Assembly: GCF_000403395.2 (NCBI RefSeq)
Contig: NZ_KE159677.1
Coordinates: 97,230 to 161,229 of the forward strand
Length of the DNA stretch: 64,000 nucleotides
Reading direction: 5' to 3'
Source: Anaerotruncus sp. G3(2012)
GTDB taxonomy: Bacteria > Bacillota > Clostridia > Oscillospirales > Ruminococcaceae
This document shows positions 26,339-34,011 of this stretch, piece after piece. Below the pieces are notes generated by a model, which did no database searches, had not been told where the DNA came from, and saw only the letters and a list, made by a program, of their open reading frames with translations. The first letter of the stretch is position 1; each line of letters begins with the position of its first letter. A program made the position numbers and the translations under genes.

Positions 26339-28036
26339 TTATTTTACCCCCACAACTGCGTAATCCTGGGGGCCATAAAGCAGCCGGTTCAGCATGTCCA
26401 CATTTGTATCCCAAACTTGCTGGTTCCCATCCAGACAGACTGGATGCATCAGTGTTTGGGTATAACGCACTGGATTAGCTTCGATAATCTGAACATCCCG
26501 GAATCCGGAACGCTCTGCCAGAAAACGAATCATGTCTTTATGGAGCGGACGGATATGTGTGGGGTCTACATAGAAATAAGATGATGCGGTAACAATGTTG
26601 GCCGAATTGGGCGTTTCGAACAGAATCATTCCATCCGGCTTGAGAACGCGCCTGCATTCCTGAAGCAAGATCAACAGGGCTTCTAAGGGAAGATGCTCGA
26701 TCAACTGGATTCCTGTAATCAAATCTACACTTTCAGCCCCCAGCTCTTGGAGGTAGCCGATGCACTCTTGCTCTTTTACGGGATGTCCATTTTGACGGCA
26801 CAGCTCCAGCTGTATCCCATTGATGTCGACCCCCATGTATTGCCCAACACCATTTTCTTTCCACAAATCCAACATCTCGCCTCTTCCGCATCCAATGTCT
26901 ACGAAAGATTTTTTTGATAGATCTCCAAAATGTCGCTGGAACAGAGGGATATAAATCGTCAGACGATCACGGATGTCCTCCTGTGTGCCACGGAACTGCT
27001 CTTCAAAATCATGGTAAAAAACAGAATCCAAGCCAGTAGGCTTCTCACTCCCGACAACAGAGGCGGAGCCCGTCTGTGTTGTTCCCTGATTTCTCCATTG
27101 GATGGTTGCTCGTACATGCATCAGTTTCTCGCTTGTATCTCTGATATGAGCTTCCTGCTGGTTGAGCCGTTCTATCAATTTGAAAAATGCTTGTTGCTGC
27201 TCCTCTGACAGCTGATGGTACAACTCGTCCCGAAGAGAAGAAACCTTCTCCTGCTGCCCATTGAGATTGCCTCTCAGTTCTTCCTGGCAGGCTTGCATTT
27301 TCTCCTGTGTCCGCTTGTGCTCCTCCACATTGGACAGCAGCATATCCAGATTTTTTCTTTGATCTTCCAAGTCGGATAAAAGCTGCTCCAGCATTTGATC
27401 CTGCCTCTCCGAATTAGATAGAAATTGCTCCAAGTCCTGCTTCTGCCTCTCCGAACTGGATAGGAATTGCTCCAAGTCCTGTTTCTGCTTATCAGTCTCC
27501 GTTTTGCATTCCTCTAACGCAAAAAAGAAGGATTGTTCCATCTGATTTAATTTCTGAACCAACCCGCTCTCAAATATCTGTAATTTTTGATACATCTGAT
27601 TATTTTCTTCTTTCAGTTTATGTATCAACGCATCCTGCTCATCCAAACGGCCACGCAGTGCATCCTGCCCGCTGATTAAACCAACCAAAATCTTTTTCAG
27701 TAGTTGCAGCGTCGTTATGAGAATTCCATTGAATTCTCGGATATCCCGATTGGTAAGCTCTGCAATCCGAAGATAAATCTTTTCAACAGCACGGGCAAAT
27801 TTCCGTACCAGCCCTTTTTTTCGATACATTGGAGATTTTTTCTGCCCAATCTGCCTTCCTACCCCCGCTTGTGCAAGGTTTTCGTCTACCATTTTTAATT
27901 CGAGGAAATACTGGTTATCGGTAGTTCGCTCTGCATGGTTGGATATGGCTGGAGCAGCCGATTCGATACAATTTCTATTCCGTATTTCCCGCATAATTTC
28001 ATCTAATGAAGATTCACTGAGCTTCAAATAATCCAT
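26339..28036 (-). CDS. SAM methyltransferase with long coiled coil (WbdD-like chain terminator candidate)
   Basis: 565 residues. About 100-345 is a long coiled coil containing four tandem 14-residue units beginning QKQDLEQFLSSSER (residues 184-239). A class I SAM methyltransferase follows (about 360-550): VDIGCGRGEML as motif I, QLIEHLPLEALLILL and GMILFETPNSANI. In E. coli, WbdD caps O-antigen by methyl/phosphate transfer and its coiled coil acts as a ruler of chain length, next to a Wzm/Wzt exporter. The same neighbours occur here. No kinase domain is seen. Start at 28036 chosen from GGAAGAGG upstream; in-frame ATGs at 28063 and 28090 lack a ribosome site. Confidence 0.8.
   Translation of the reverse strand: MDYLKLSESSLDEIMREIRNRNCIESAAPAISNHAERTTDNQYFLELKMVDENLAQAGVGRQIGQKKSPMYRKKGLVRKFARAVEKIYLRIAELTNRDIREFNGILITTLQLLKKILVGLISGQDALRGRLDEQDALIHKLKEENNQMYQKLQIFESGLVQKLNQMEQSFFFALEECKTETDKQKQDLEQFLSSSERQKQDLEQFLSNSERQDQMLEQLLSDLEDQRKNLDMLLSNVEEHKRTQEKMQACQEELRGNLNGQQEKVSSLRDELYHQLSEEQQQAFFKLIERLNQQEAHIRDTSEKLMHVRATIQWRNQGTTQTGSASVVGSEKPTGLDSVFYHDFEEQFRGTQEDIRDRLTIYIPLFQRHFGDLSKKSFVDIGCGRGEMLDLWKENGVGQYMGVDINGIQLELCRQNGHPVKEQECIGYLQELGAESVDLITGIQLIEHLPLEALLILLQECRRVLKPDGMILFETPNSANIVTASSYFYVDPTHIRPLHKDMIRFLAERSGFRDVQIIEANPVRYTQTLMHPVCLDGNQQVWDTNVDMLNRLLYGPQDYAVVGVK
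27320..27487 (-). repeat. Four in-frame 42-bp tandem repeats inside the coiled coil
   Basis: Each unit encodes 14 residues (two heptads); units 1 and 2 differ by one residue and units 3 and 4 are more diverged. Unit loss or gain would change the coiled-coil length without breaking the frame. Confidence 0.8.
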
Positions 28037-28149
28037 TGTTCCTCTTCCTTCGCTATTTTTCATAAAATGATTTTTTAGGCCAGAAACCAAATGCAGAGTC
28101 CATCAAGACTACATCTATTTACAGAAAACACCTCCATAACCCATCTGTT

Positions 28150-28902
28150 TTACCCAATCTGAAAATTTCCAGATAAAAATGCCTCATACTGGTCACAGAT
28201 CGGCTCCATCTCCCCGAATGCAACCTGCTTTCCCCGGTGTAACCACAGCACCTTGTTGCATAGCTCCCGGATCTGCCGGAGCGAGTGAGACACCAGAATC
28301 GTTGCCGCACCACCGTCGATAATCTCCCGCATCTTGGTCGCGCTCTTTTCCTGGAATGCACCATCCCCTACCGACAGCACCTCATCCAGAATCAGAATTT
28401 CCGGCTGCACCAGCGATGCAATCGAGAATGCCAGCCTTGACTGCATCCCCGTCGACAGCTGTTTGAACGGCCTTTCCTCAAACTCTCTTAATTCTGAAAA
28501 ATTCAGAATCTGCTCATAGGTTTCATCCATGAATTCTTTCGTATATCCCAGCATCGCTCCGCGCAGATAAGCATTCTCTTTCACGGTCAGATCACCATCA
28601 AAGCCGGATGCCAGTTCCAGCAGCGCAGAAATATTCCCATTCCGTTCAATCTTCCCCGATCTCGGCTCCATCACCCCAATAACCGCCTTGAGCAGCGTCG
28701 ATTTTCCTGCGCCGTTCGTCCCGATGATCCCCAGCATATCCCCTTCTTTCAGCTCAAACGAAACGTCCTCCACCGCCATAAACGTTTCCACATAGTACTG
28801 ATGCTTCAGATGCCGCATTGTCCATTCCTTCAATCCAATATCCTTGAAATCCCCGATCTTATAGCTGATCGATACATGTTCTGCTTTCAACATTGTTTTC
28901 AT
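28150..28902 (-). CDS. Polysaccharide/teichoic-acid ABC exporter ATPase (Wzt/TagH type)
   Basis: 250 residues. Walker A is IIGTNGAGKSTLL, the signature is FKQLSTGMQSRLAFS, Walker B is ILILDEVLSVGD and the H-loop is LVSHS. The VEDVSFELKEGDMLGIIG start and the DEVLSVGD motif are typical of Wzt/TagH. It lacks the C-terminal carbohydrate-recognition domain of E. coli O8/O9a Wzt. With the permease encoded just upstream it should flip a lipid-linked glycan outward. ATG at 28902 has AGAGGG six bases upstream; a TTG overlapping the permease stop is an alternative. Confidence 0.92.
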   Translation of the reverse strand: MKTMLKAEHVSISYKIGDFKDIGLKEWTMRHLKHQYYVETFMAVEDVSFELKEGDMLGIIGTNGAGKSTLLKAVIGVMEPRSGKIERNGNISALLELASGFDGDLTVKENAYLRGAMLGYTKEFMDETYEQILNFSELREFEERPFKQLSTGMQSRLAFSIASLVQPEILILDEVLSVGDGAFQEKSATKMREIIDGGAATILVSHSLRQIRELCNKVLWLHRGKQVAFGEMEPICDQYEAFLSGNFQIG

Positions 28903-28916
28903 CGCAAACCCTCTAC

Positions 28917-29684
28917 TCAAACATAATACAGGAACTCATGGTTGTACTTTTTGTACATGTAAGCCCCCACCGCAAAGGCTCCCAGCGCATACGCCGCCGC
29001 CAGCAGATGGAATCCCAGCGAAGGGATCGCCCCATCAATCACGATCTTCCGGAAATAGCGGATATACAGATAGATCGGGTTCGCCAGAAACAGGAGCTGG
29101 GCCGTTTCGCTGTAGACATCGATCGTATAGAAGATGGCAGATAACCACATTAACAGCTGGGTCAAGATGCCCCACAAATACTGCATGTCCCGGAAGAACA
29201 CGAACAGTGCCGACAGGATCAGGCCCACCCCCAGATTGAACACGATCATGCAGACCACCGGATAGACCAGCAAGAAAAATTTCCATGTGAACGGAATCCC
29301 ATCAAAGGCCGTAAACGCAAAGAAGATCAACAGGGTCAGCCCGAAGTTGATGAGCGACGACACATTCTGGGAAAACAGAAATAGATACTTCGGCACATTT
29401 ACCTTGGTAAAGATTCCTGCATTCCCCACCAGCGAGGTCATCCCCAGATTGGTGGCATCCGTGAAATACGAAAACACCAGCTGTCCGGCGAACAGATAGA
29501 TCGCATAATGGTTGACGTTATTTCCAAACAGATTGCTGAATACCAGCCACATAATCAGCAGGTTCATCAGCGGGGACAGGATACTCCATGCCATCCCCAG
29601 GATCGTCCTCTTGTATTTTTTCGCGAAGTCCCGCTTCACCAGCTCTCCAAATAAAAACTGGTGTTGCTTTAATCTTTGCAGCAT
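28917..29684 (-). CDS. Polysaccharide/teichoic-acid ABC exporter permease (Wzm/TagG type)
   Basis: 255 residues, six predicted membrane helices, ABC-2 type. The N-terminal VKRDFAKKYKRTILGMAWSILSPLMNLLI is the classic Wzm/TagG entry. It is the first gene of the glycan operon after a hairpin-rich leader and pairs with the ATPase downstream. Located in the cytoplasmic membrane, it should form the channel for the lipid-linked polymer. Confidence 0.93.
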   Translation of the reverse strand: MLQRLKQHQFLFGELVKRDFAKKYKRTILGMAWSILSPLMNLLIMWLVFSNLFGNNVNHYAIYLFAGQLVFSYFTDATNLGMTSLVGNAGIFTKVNVPKYLFLFSQNVSSLINFGLTLLIFFAFTAFDGIPFTWKFFLLVYPVVCMIVFNLGVGLILSALFVFFRDMQYLWGILTQLLMWLSAIFYTIDVYSETAQLLFLANPIYLYIRYFRKIVIDGAIPSLGFHLLAAAYALGAFAVGAYMYKKYNHEFLYYV

Positions 29685-29689
29685 GCTTG

Positions 29690-29985
29690 TCGTTTCCTTT
29701 CTGGATTTCTATTGGACCTGTTTCGCATCTCTGGCAGGGGGCTTTTTCTCTTACAAAAAGCCCCCTCTTGGCTCTGACCAAAAGTCGGCGCCAATTCACC
29801 CCCTAAATGCGCTTCTCAGGCGGGCGCCCAGCGCCCAGGAAGGTGTTCCGCTTGCTGCGGCAAGCAGCCAAAGGCTCTGCCTTTGGAAACCGCGATTTTT
29901 TACTCCGGCCTAAGAGCCGACGCTTCGCGTCGGTTGGCCTATGTACGCCGCTGCGGCGGCAGTGAAAAAAATCGACTAAAACTTT
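29690..29985. repeat. Array of hairpins in the leader of the glycan operon
   Basis: The 328-base gap between the exporter and the recombinase genes has no gene but many stems: GGGGGCTTTTT/AAAAAGCCCCC (29737-29764), GCTTGCTGCGGCAAGC, CCAAAGGC/GCCTTTGG, GGCC..CCGACGC/GCGTCGG..GGCC and GCCGCTGCGGCGGC. An outer pair CGATTTTTTACT (29892) and AGTGAAAAAAATCG (29961) encloses the last two. Confidence 0.6.
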
Positions 29986-30012
29986 TATGATTGGACTTTC
30001 AAAAGCAGTGCA

Positions 30013-30870
30013 TCACGCTTCCCACCCGATCGCGCTCTGCTCCTGCTCCAGCACCCGATCCAGCGCCTGCTCCACCAGCAGTGCGACATTATTTTCTATG
30101 TCGGACCGGGTGTTCTGGTACAGCCTCTTCAGGCACCTAGGATTTCCTTTCTCCTCCGGAATCCGGGCTTCCACACAAAGCCGCCGGATCGCTATTGACA
30201 CATAGGTCCTGTTGAGAGGGCCTCCGTCCTTATTCTGAAAAATCGGCCCGGATGTGTAGCCATTCCGCCGGATATATCCCGATAATTCCTTCCGCAAGCA
30301 TTCTGGAATTCGTACACGTTGCTCTACCTTATGGGGGAAATGGACAATCTCCCCCTTCTGGACCGCTTCCACTGTGACATTGGGGAGTTCCTGCACAGAT
30401 AATCCTGTGGAAGCAAACAGTTTGACCAGCAGGTACAGCCGCTCTTTATCCAAAGCTTTCGCGGTGCGCAGCAGCTGAACATATTCTTCGCGGGTCAGCT
30501 CTGGCTGGAGACTGCTTTTCGGCTTCAGCTGGCTTGCCAGCTGACACTCCCGATGCCCTACAAAGTCCAGATAGGAGTTCGCAATCGACAGGAACATATT
30601 GACAGTACCTGGCGTGTACTCCATTTCCACCAACTCTTCCCGCCACCGTTCCAGCGCACCCTGACGGATAAACTTATCCTCCGGCAGCGCCTGATAGAGA
30701 CGGTTCAGCCCCCTCCGGTACCATTGCAGCGTCCCTTCCACACGGCCCCTGCTTTGGCAGGCATCCAAGAACTGCTCTATGCTTTCTTGCGTCAATAGAA
30801 CTCCTGTTTCCATCCTTCTATGCTGATGCGTCGGACGCTCTCCCTGTATATGCTGCCTCGTCTGGGGCAC
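30013..30870 (-). CDS. Tyrosine-recombinase-like protein lacking catalytic residues
   Basis: 285 residues with the fold pattern of XerC/D-type recombinases: an N-terminal SAM-like core-binding domain (about 20-105) and a C-terminal domain. The catalytic set is gone. TGLSVQEL replaces the usual TGLRxSEL, NPRCLKRLYQ replaces HxLRH, and no LGH motif or C-terminal Tyr follows. It is 31% or so shorter in conserved motifs than its neighbour but is an open, well-formed gene with AAGGAGG before a GTG start at 30870. It may have become a DNA-binding partner or regulator of the active recombinase upstream. Confidence 0.75.
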   Translation of the reverse strand: MPQTRQHIQGERPTHQHRRMETGVLLTQESIEQFLDACQSRGRVEGTLQWYRRGLNRLYQALPEDKFIRQGALERWREELVEMEYTPGTVNMFLSIANSYLDFVGHRECQLASQLKPKSSLQPELTREEYVQLLRTAKALDKERLYLLVKLFASTGLSVQELPNVTVEAVQKGEIVHFPHKVEQRVRIPECLRKELSGYIRRNGYTSGPIFQNKDGGPLNRTYVSIAIRRLCVEARIPEEKGNPRCLKRLYQNTRSDIENNVALLVEQALDRVLEQEQSAIGWEA

Positions 30871-31088
30871 GCTGCTTCCTCCTTCCAAACATTCATCACA
30901 AAATTAATAACCTGTTTCAAAACAGGGGCGAAAAAAAGCGACTCCCACGATAAATGATCGAAGATCATGGTTATCATAGCATAAAAACCTTGATATGACA
31001 AGTGGAAAAGCTGTTTTTCTGCGCGACAGATAACGCCGGACAAAGCGTTCTTTCTCCGGCATATATTTGTTTGCCTTCCTTCTTCAGG

Positions 31089-31114
31089 CCGCACCTTTGG
31101 GTGCGGCTTTTTTC
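31089..31114 (+). terminator. Plus-strand terminator between two minus-strand genes
   Basis: GCCGCACC-tttg-GGTGCGGC followed by TTTTTT on the plus strand only. No plus-strand gene precedes it. The surrounding gap (30871-31186) also has CCTGTTT/AAACAGG and GATAA-ATGATC-gaa-GATCAT-gg-TTATC stems. Confidence 0.65.
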
Positions 31115-31186
31115 TGTTTTGGAGCGCTGAAAGACAGCGCCCCTTCATGCAGTGAATCTCAATCTATTAATTCTGTTGCATCTTTC

Positions 31187-32032
31187 TTAACAGATCAAAC
31201 CCATCCGTTCCATCTGTCGGACATGCTCCGCTTCGGTGGAGATGAGATAGAGCCGGGTTGTTTCAATGCTGGAATGGCCCAACACATCCGCCAGCTTTGC
31301 CACATCCCGGCAAACCCGATAGAAGGTTTGGGCAAACAGGTGCCGCAGGTTGTGCGGAAAGACCTTGGAAGGTGCAACCCCCGCCTTTTCGCAGAGCGAC
31401 TTCATCTCCGCCCATATCTGGCGGCGGCTCATCCCTTTTCCGTTTCTGGTGAGGAATACCTCTCCGGAGACGATTTTTCTTTTTCCAGCGTATTTTTTCA
31501 GCTTCCGGCAGAGCTTCCCTGGGAGCAGAATCGTGCGAATCTTTCCTTTTAGAGCAATTTCTGTACGTCCTGCCCGGATTGCTTCCGCTGTGATATATTT
31601 TACCTCGCTCACCCGGATCCCTGTCGCACAAATCGTTTCCATAAGCAGTGCCAGACGTTCCCGCCCCAAGCTATGGGCAGTCTCCATCAGCCGGATATAC
31701 TCCTGTTTGCTCAACTGTTTCTCGGTGCTGCGAAACAATCTTCGCTGGATCTTAAGATACTTGGTCCGGCAATCGTTCCGTCCCAAAAACGAGAGGAATT
31801 TGTTAAGTGCGGAGAGTTTCCCATTGATGGTCACCGGTTTACGGCCTGCTTGCAGGAGATATCCCCTCCATTCCCCCATACGTTCCCTGCTTATTTCCCG
31901 GTCTTTCAGCCATATGAAGAAATCCTTTACATCCCGTGAATATTTGTCAATGGTCGCCGTTTCCCGCTCCTCTTCCCGTAAATATCTCGAAAACTCCCTG
32001 ATTTGCTCCACTGTCGATGTACGATATTCCAT
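31187..32032 (-). CDS. Tyrosine recombinase (XerC/D or phase-variation type), catalytic set intact
   Basis: 281 residues. The N-terminal core-binding domain covers about 5-95. The catalytic residues are present: Arg in ATGIRVSEV, the beta-hairpin Lys region ALKGKIRTILLP, HNLRH, GHSS and the nucleophile Tyr in TTRLYLIS. Such single genes beside surface-structure loci often invert promoters. It is divergent from spoIIID and upstream of a degenerate paralogue and the glycan operon, all on the minus strand. ATG at 32032 has GGAGG eight bases upstream. The target site is not identified. Confidence 0.88.
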   Translation of the reverse strand: MEYRTSTVEQIREFSRYLREEERETATIDKYSRDVKDFFIWLKDREISRERMGEWRGYLLQAGRKPVTINGKLSALNKFLSFLGRNDCRTKYLKIQRRLFRSTEKQLSKQEYIRLMETAHSLGRERLALLMETICATGIRVSEVKYITAEAIRAGRTEIALKGKIRTILLPGKLCRKLKKYAGKRKIVSGEVFLTRNGKGMSRRQIWAEMKSLCEKAGVAPSKVFPHNLRHLFAQTFYRVCRDVAKLADVLGHSSIETTRLYLISTEAEHVRQMERMGLIC

Positions 32033-32174
32033 CCTCCAAACCTCCAATTTGAGTTTTAATGGTTCTATCATATCATCTTTATCGTTCTGAGCAATCTTTC
32101 GTTTCGCTTATAGCCAAAATAGGAATCTGTTTTTTCTGCCAAACAGGTTTATCTATTCAACGGAAAATGACATG

Positions 32175-32200
32175 ATTACCTCTGTCTCCCGCATATAAAT
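32175..32200 (+). promoter_or_regulatory. Possible sigma-E promoter of spoIIID
   Basis: ATGATT, 14 bases, CATATAAAT resembles the sigma-E pattern (ATATT-14/15-CATACAAT). Transcription would begin near 32207, after an in-frame ATG at 32199 and before the ribosome site, which supports the TTG start at 32232. spoIIID is sigma-E dependent in B. subtilis. Confidence 0.45.
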
Positions 32201-32231
32201 GGACTATCACCACCATGGGGAGGGAGCGTAC

Positions 32232-32363
32232 TTGAAAGGACTGCCGGAGGAACGTGCTATCACGTTCGCCCACTACATCATTGATCACAATACTACGGTC
32301 CGTGCTACTGCAAAGGAATTTCACATAAGCAAGTCTACTGTACATATGGATGGGGTAAAATAG
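32232..32363 (+). CDS. spoIIID: spoIIID, 5' half (interrupted by the 23.4-kb element)
   Basis: Encodes the first 40 residues of SpoIIID, the mother-cell DNA-binding regulator made under sigma-E, then three element-derived codons (GVK) and TAG. The helix-turn-helix VRATAKEFHISKSTVHMD matches the SpoIIID pattern (VR-x-x-AKEFGVSKSTVHKD). TTG start at 32232 is set by GGGGAGGGAG. The break falls at GGATG (32348-32352) at the end of the recognition helix; the remaining 46 codons are at 55752-55892. The truncated peptide lacks the C-terminal basic region needed for DNA binding, so SpoIIID should be inactive until the element leaves. Confidence 0.9.
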   Translation: MKGLPEERAITFAHYIIDHNTTVRATAKEFHISKSTVHMDGVK

Positions 32364-32395
32364 AACGGTTAATATGGATCGTCAAGTAGAGCAGT

Positions 32396-32427
32396 AAGGC
32401 CAGCACCTGATTGTGGGTGCTGGCCTT
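32396..32427. terminator. Hairpin just inside the left element end
   Basis: AAGGCCAGCACC / GGTGCTGGCCTT, 12 bp, followed by GTTATGCTATTTCC on the plus strand. It lies 33 bases after the stop of the spoIIID 5' half and before the convergent XRE gene, so it would stop spoIIID transcription entering the element. Confidence 0.55.
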
Positions 32428-32448
32428 GTTATGCTATTTCCTATCATT

Positions 32449-32769
32449 CTAAATCGTCTCGATCAAGCAATCAAGTATAGCCTCAATCTTATGCTGCTTC
32501 TCCAAGTCCAGCCCTCCCAGCTTCTCCGCCAGAGGTGTCCATCGAATGGGAGTATCCACCGTAACATAGGCTGACAGGATGGCATCAGCTCCGGTTCCAA
32601 GGGCGTTGCAGATGTCAATCAAGGTAGGCAGGGCTGGCATCAGTAACCCACGTTCAATCCGTGAGATCGAGTTAGAGGCCACATCCGTTATCTCCGCAAG
32701 CTGCTCCTGGGTCATGCCTCTCTCCTTGCGTATGCGCTGTATCGCTTGTCCTCCCTGCTTGAAGTCCAC
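32449..32769 (-). CDS. XRE-family regulator
   Basis: 106 residues. The N-terminal Cro/CI-type helix-turn-helix (about 7-65) reads IRKERGMTQEQLAEITDVASNSISRIERG. A short C-terminal region would dimerise. It is the leftmost gene of the element, facing the junction and divergent from the SLOG gene; the position fits an element repressor. Confidence 0.85.
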   Translation of the reverse strand: MDFKQGGQAIQRIRKERGMTQEQLAEITDVASNSISRIERGLLMPALPTLIDICNALGTGADAILSAYVTVDTPIRWTPLAEKLGGLDLEKQHKIEAILDCLIETI

Positions 32770-32899
32770 CGCTATCCCTCCTGCGTCGATATTTCACCCA
32801 TATTATGAGCGAACTAGACGTGTTAATTCCAGAACGCTATGGACAAAACTCGACGTATAGAGTATAATTAGGAGCAGTTCTTTGTGGAGGTGTTCCCCT

Positions 32900-33421
32900 A
32901 TGCTGGATAGCTGCTGTGCTTTCACAGGTCATCGGCCACACAAGCTCCCATGGCGGTACAATGAAGCTGATAGCCGCTGCTTGGCCCTGAAAGCGGCGTT
33001 AGCAGGGCAGATTACGCAGCTAGTCGATGCTGGGGTGACAGACTTCTACAGTGGTGGAGCTGATGGGGTAGACTGCTGGGCGGCATTGATCGTCCTGGAG
33101 CTGAGGAAAAAGAACCCTGCGCTGAGGCTCCACATGCTCCTGCCCCACGAAGGACAGGCGGACAAGTGGAGTGATTCAGCACAGGAGAGGTATCATTCAA
33201 TCTTGAAGAAGGCTGACTCCGTAGAGTATGTGAGCCGTGAGTATTACGATGGCTGTATGCTTGACCGGAACCATCGGCTGGTAGAAGCCACTGGGGTACT
33301 GCTGGCGGTCTATAATGGGGAGCGACGTGGTGGTACTGCGGCTACTGTCCGATACGCTCGGAAGCTAGGTAGAGGAATCATCATTCTCGATCCGGTCACG
33401 CTTGAAGTCGCCGAGGATTAA
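32900..33421 (+). CDS. SLOG/DUF1273-like (YpsA-type) protein
   Basis: 173 residues. CAFTGHRPHKLPWRY at the N-terminus, FYSGGADGVDCWAALIVLEL and YNGERRGGTAATVRYARKLGRGIIIL are the usual motifs of DUF1273/SLOG Rossmann-like proteins, which are proposed to bind or cleave nucleotide-derived ligands. GGAGG lies before the ATG at 32900. It is common in phages and plasmids of Firmicutes; its task there is unknown. Confidence 0.85.
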   Translation: MLDSCCAFTGHRPHKLPWRYNEADSRCLALKAALAGQITQLVDAGVTDFYSGGADGVDCWAALIVLELRKKNPALRLHMLLPHEGQADKWSDSAQERYHSILKKADSVEYVSREYYDGCMLDRNHRLVEATGVLLAVYNGERRGGTAATVRYARKLGRGIIILDPVTLEVAED

Positions 33422-33647
33422 GTCGGATGAGCGGTAGCCGCAACTATATATTCTTATCTCGGTGGCAGGAAGATGATCTCGCAGCTCAGTGGAATCAGCT
33501 TGCGCGAAGAGCGGATATTCGATTTCGAAAACATAGCAGGAACCTTTTAACGACCCTTCAAAAGCACCTTTTGACGACTGGATTTTAGGCGTCGGACGAT
33601 GATAAACTATGAACAGTATACTCTTGCCGGGAAAGGAGGATGGGACT

Positions 33648-33977
33648 TTGATTGACATTGATCTGGATAACCTCAATGAAGAAGATGTCTATAACGCCTT
33701 TGGTGTTGACGGCAATGAGGGCGAGGCTCTGAACGACATATACCTGGAACTCTATGAGCTGATCGGTCGCGATGGTATGCTCAAGCTGTTCAAGTATTTC
33801 CGTGGTGACAAGATCGACTGTCCCATGCGGCTGTACCGTCCAGAGTTTATCGCTGACTTAGCCAAGCAGACCACAGACCGACGGGAACGTGCCAAGATTG
33901 CGAGAGCTGCCGGGTACACGGTGAAGTTCATAGAAGGTATGCTGCGGAAGCGTCGGGATGAAGAGGAACCCGAATGA
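33648..33977 (+). CDS. Mor-like putative transcription activator
   Basis: 109 residues from a TTG start with AAAGGAGG eight bases upstream; an in-frame ATG at 33609 without a ribosome site would add 13 residues. The part LYELIGRDGMLKLFKYFRGDKI and the terminal helix-turn-helix (RERAKIARAAGYTVKFIEGML) resemble the Mor/C family of phage Mu middle/late activators. The likeness is structural and modest. The gap 33422-33647 shows nothing else. Confidence 0.55.
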   Translation: MIDIDLDNLNEEDVYNAFGVDGNEGEALNDIYLELYELIGRDGMLKLFKYFRGDKIDCPMRLYRPEFIADLAKQTTDRRERAKIARAAGYTVKFIEGMLRKRRDEEEPE

Positions 33978-34011
33978 AGTACACACAACAAAGAGTAGGA
34001 GGAAAATAGAA

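Noticed and set aside
27320..27487. Regular 42-bp repeats considered as a CRISPR array
   Set aside because: They are contiguous, in frame, without spacers, and encode heptads of a coiled coil. No cas genes are present.
32232..32363. spoIIID considered as a plain decayed pseudogene
   Set aside because: Both halves are intact, in register across a shared GGATG core, and the element has its own recombinase at the junction. Decay would not keep an exact in-frame restoration.
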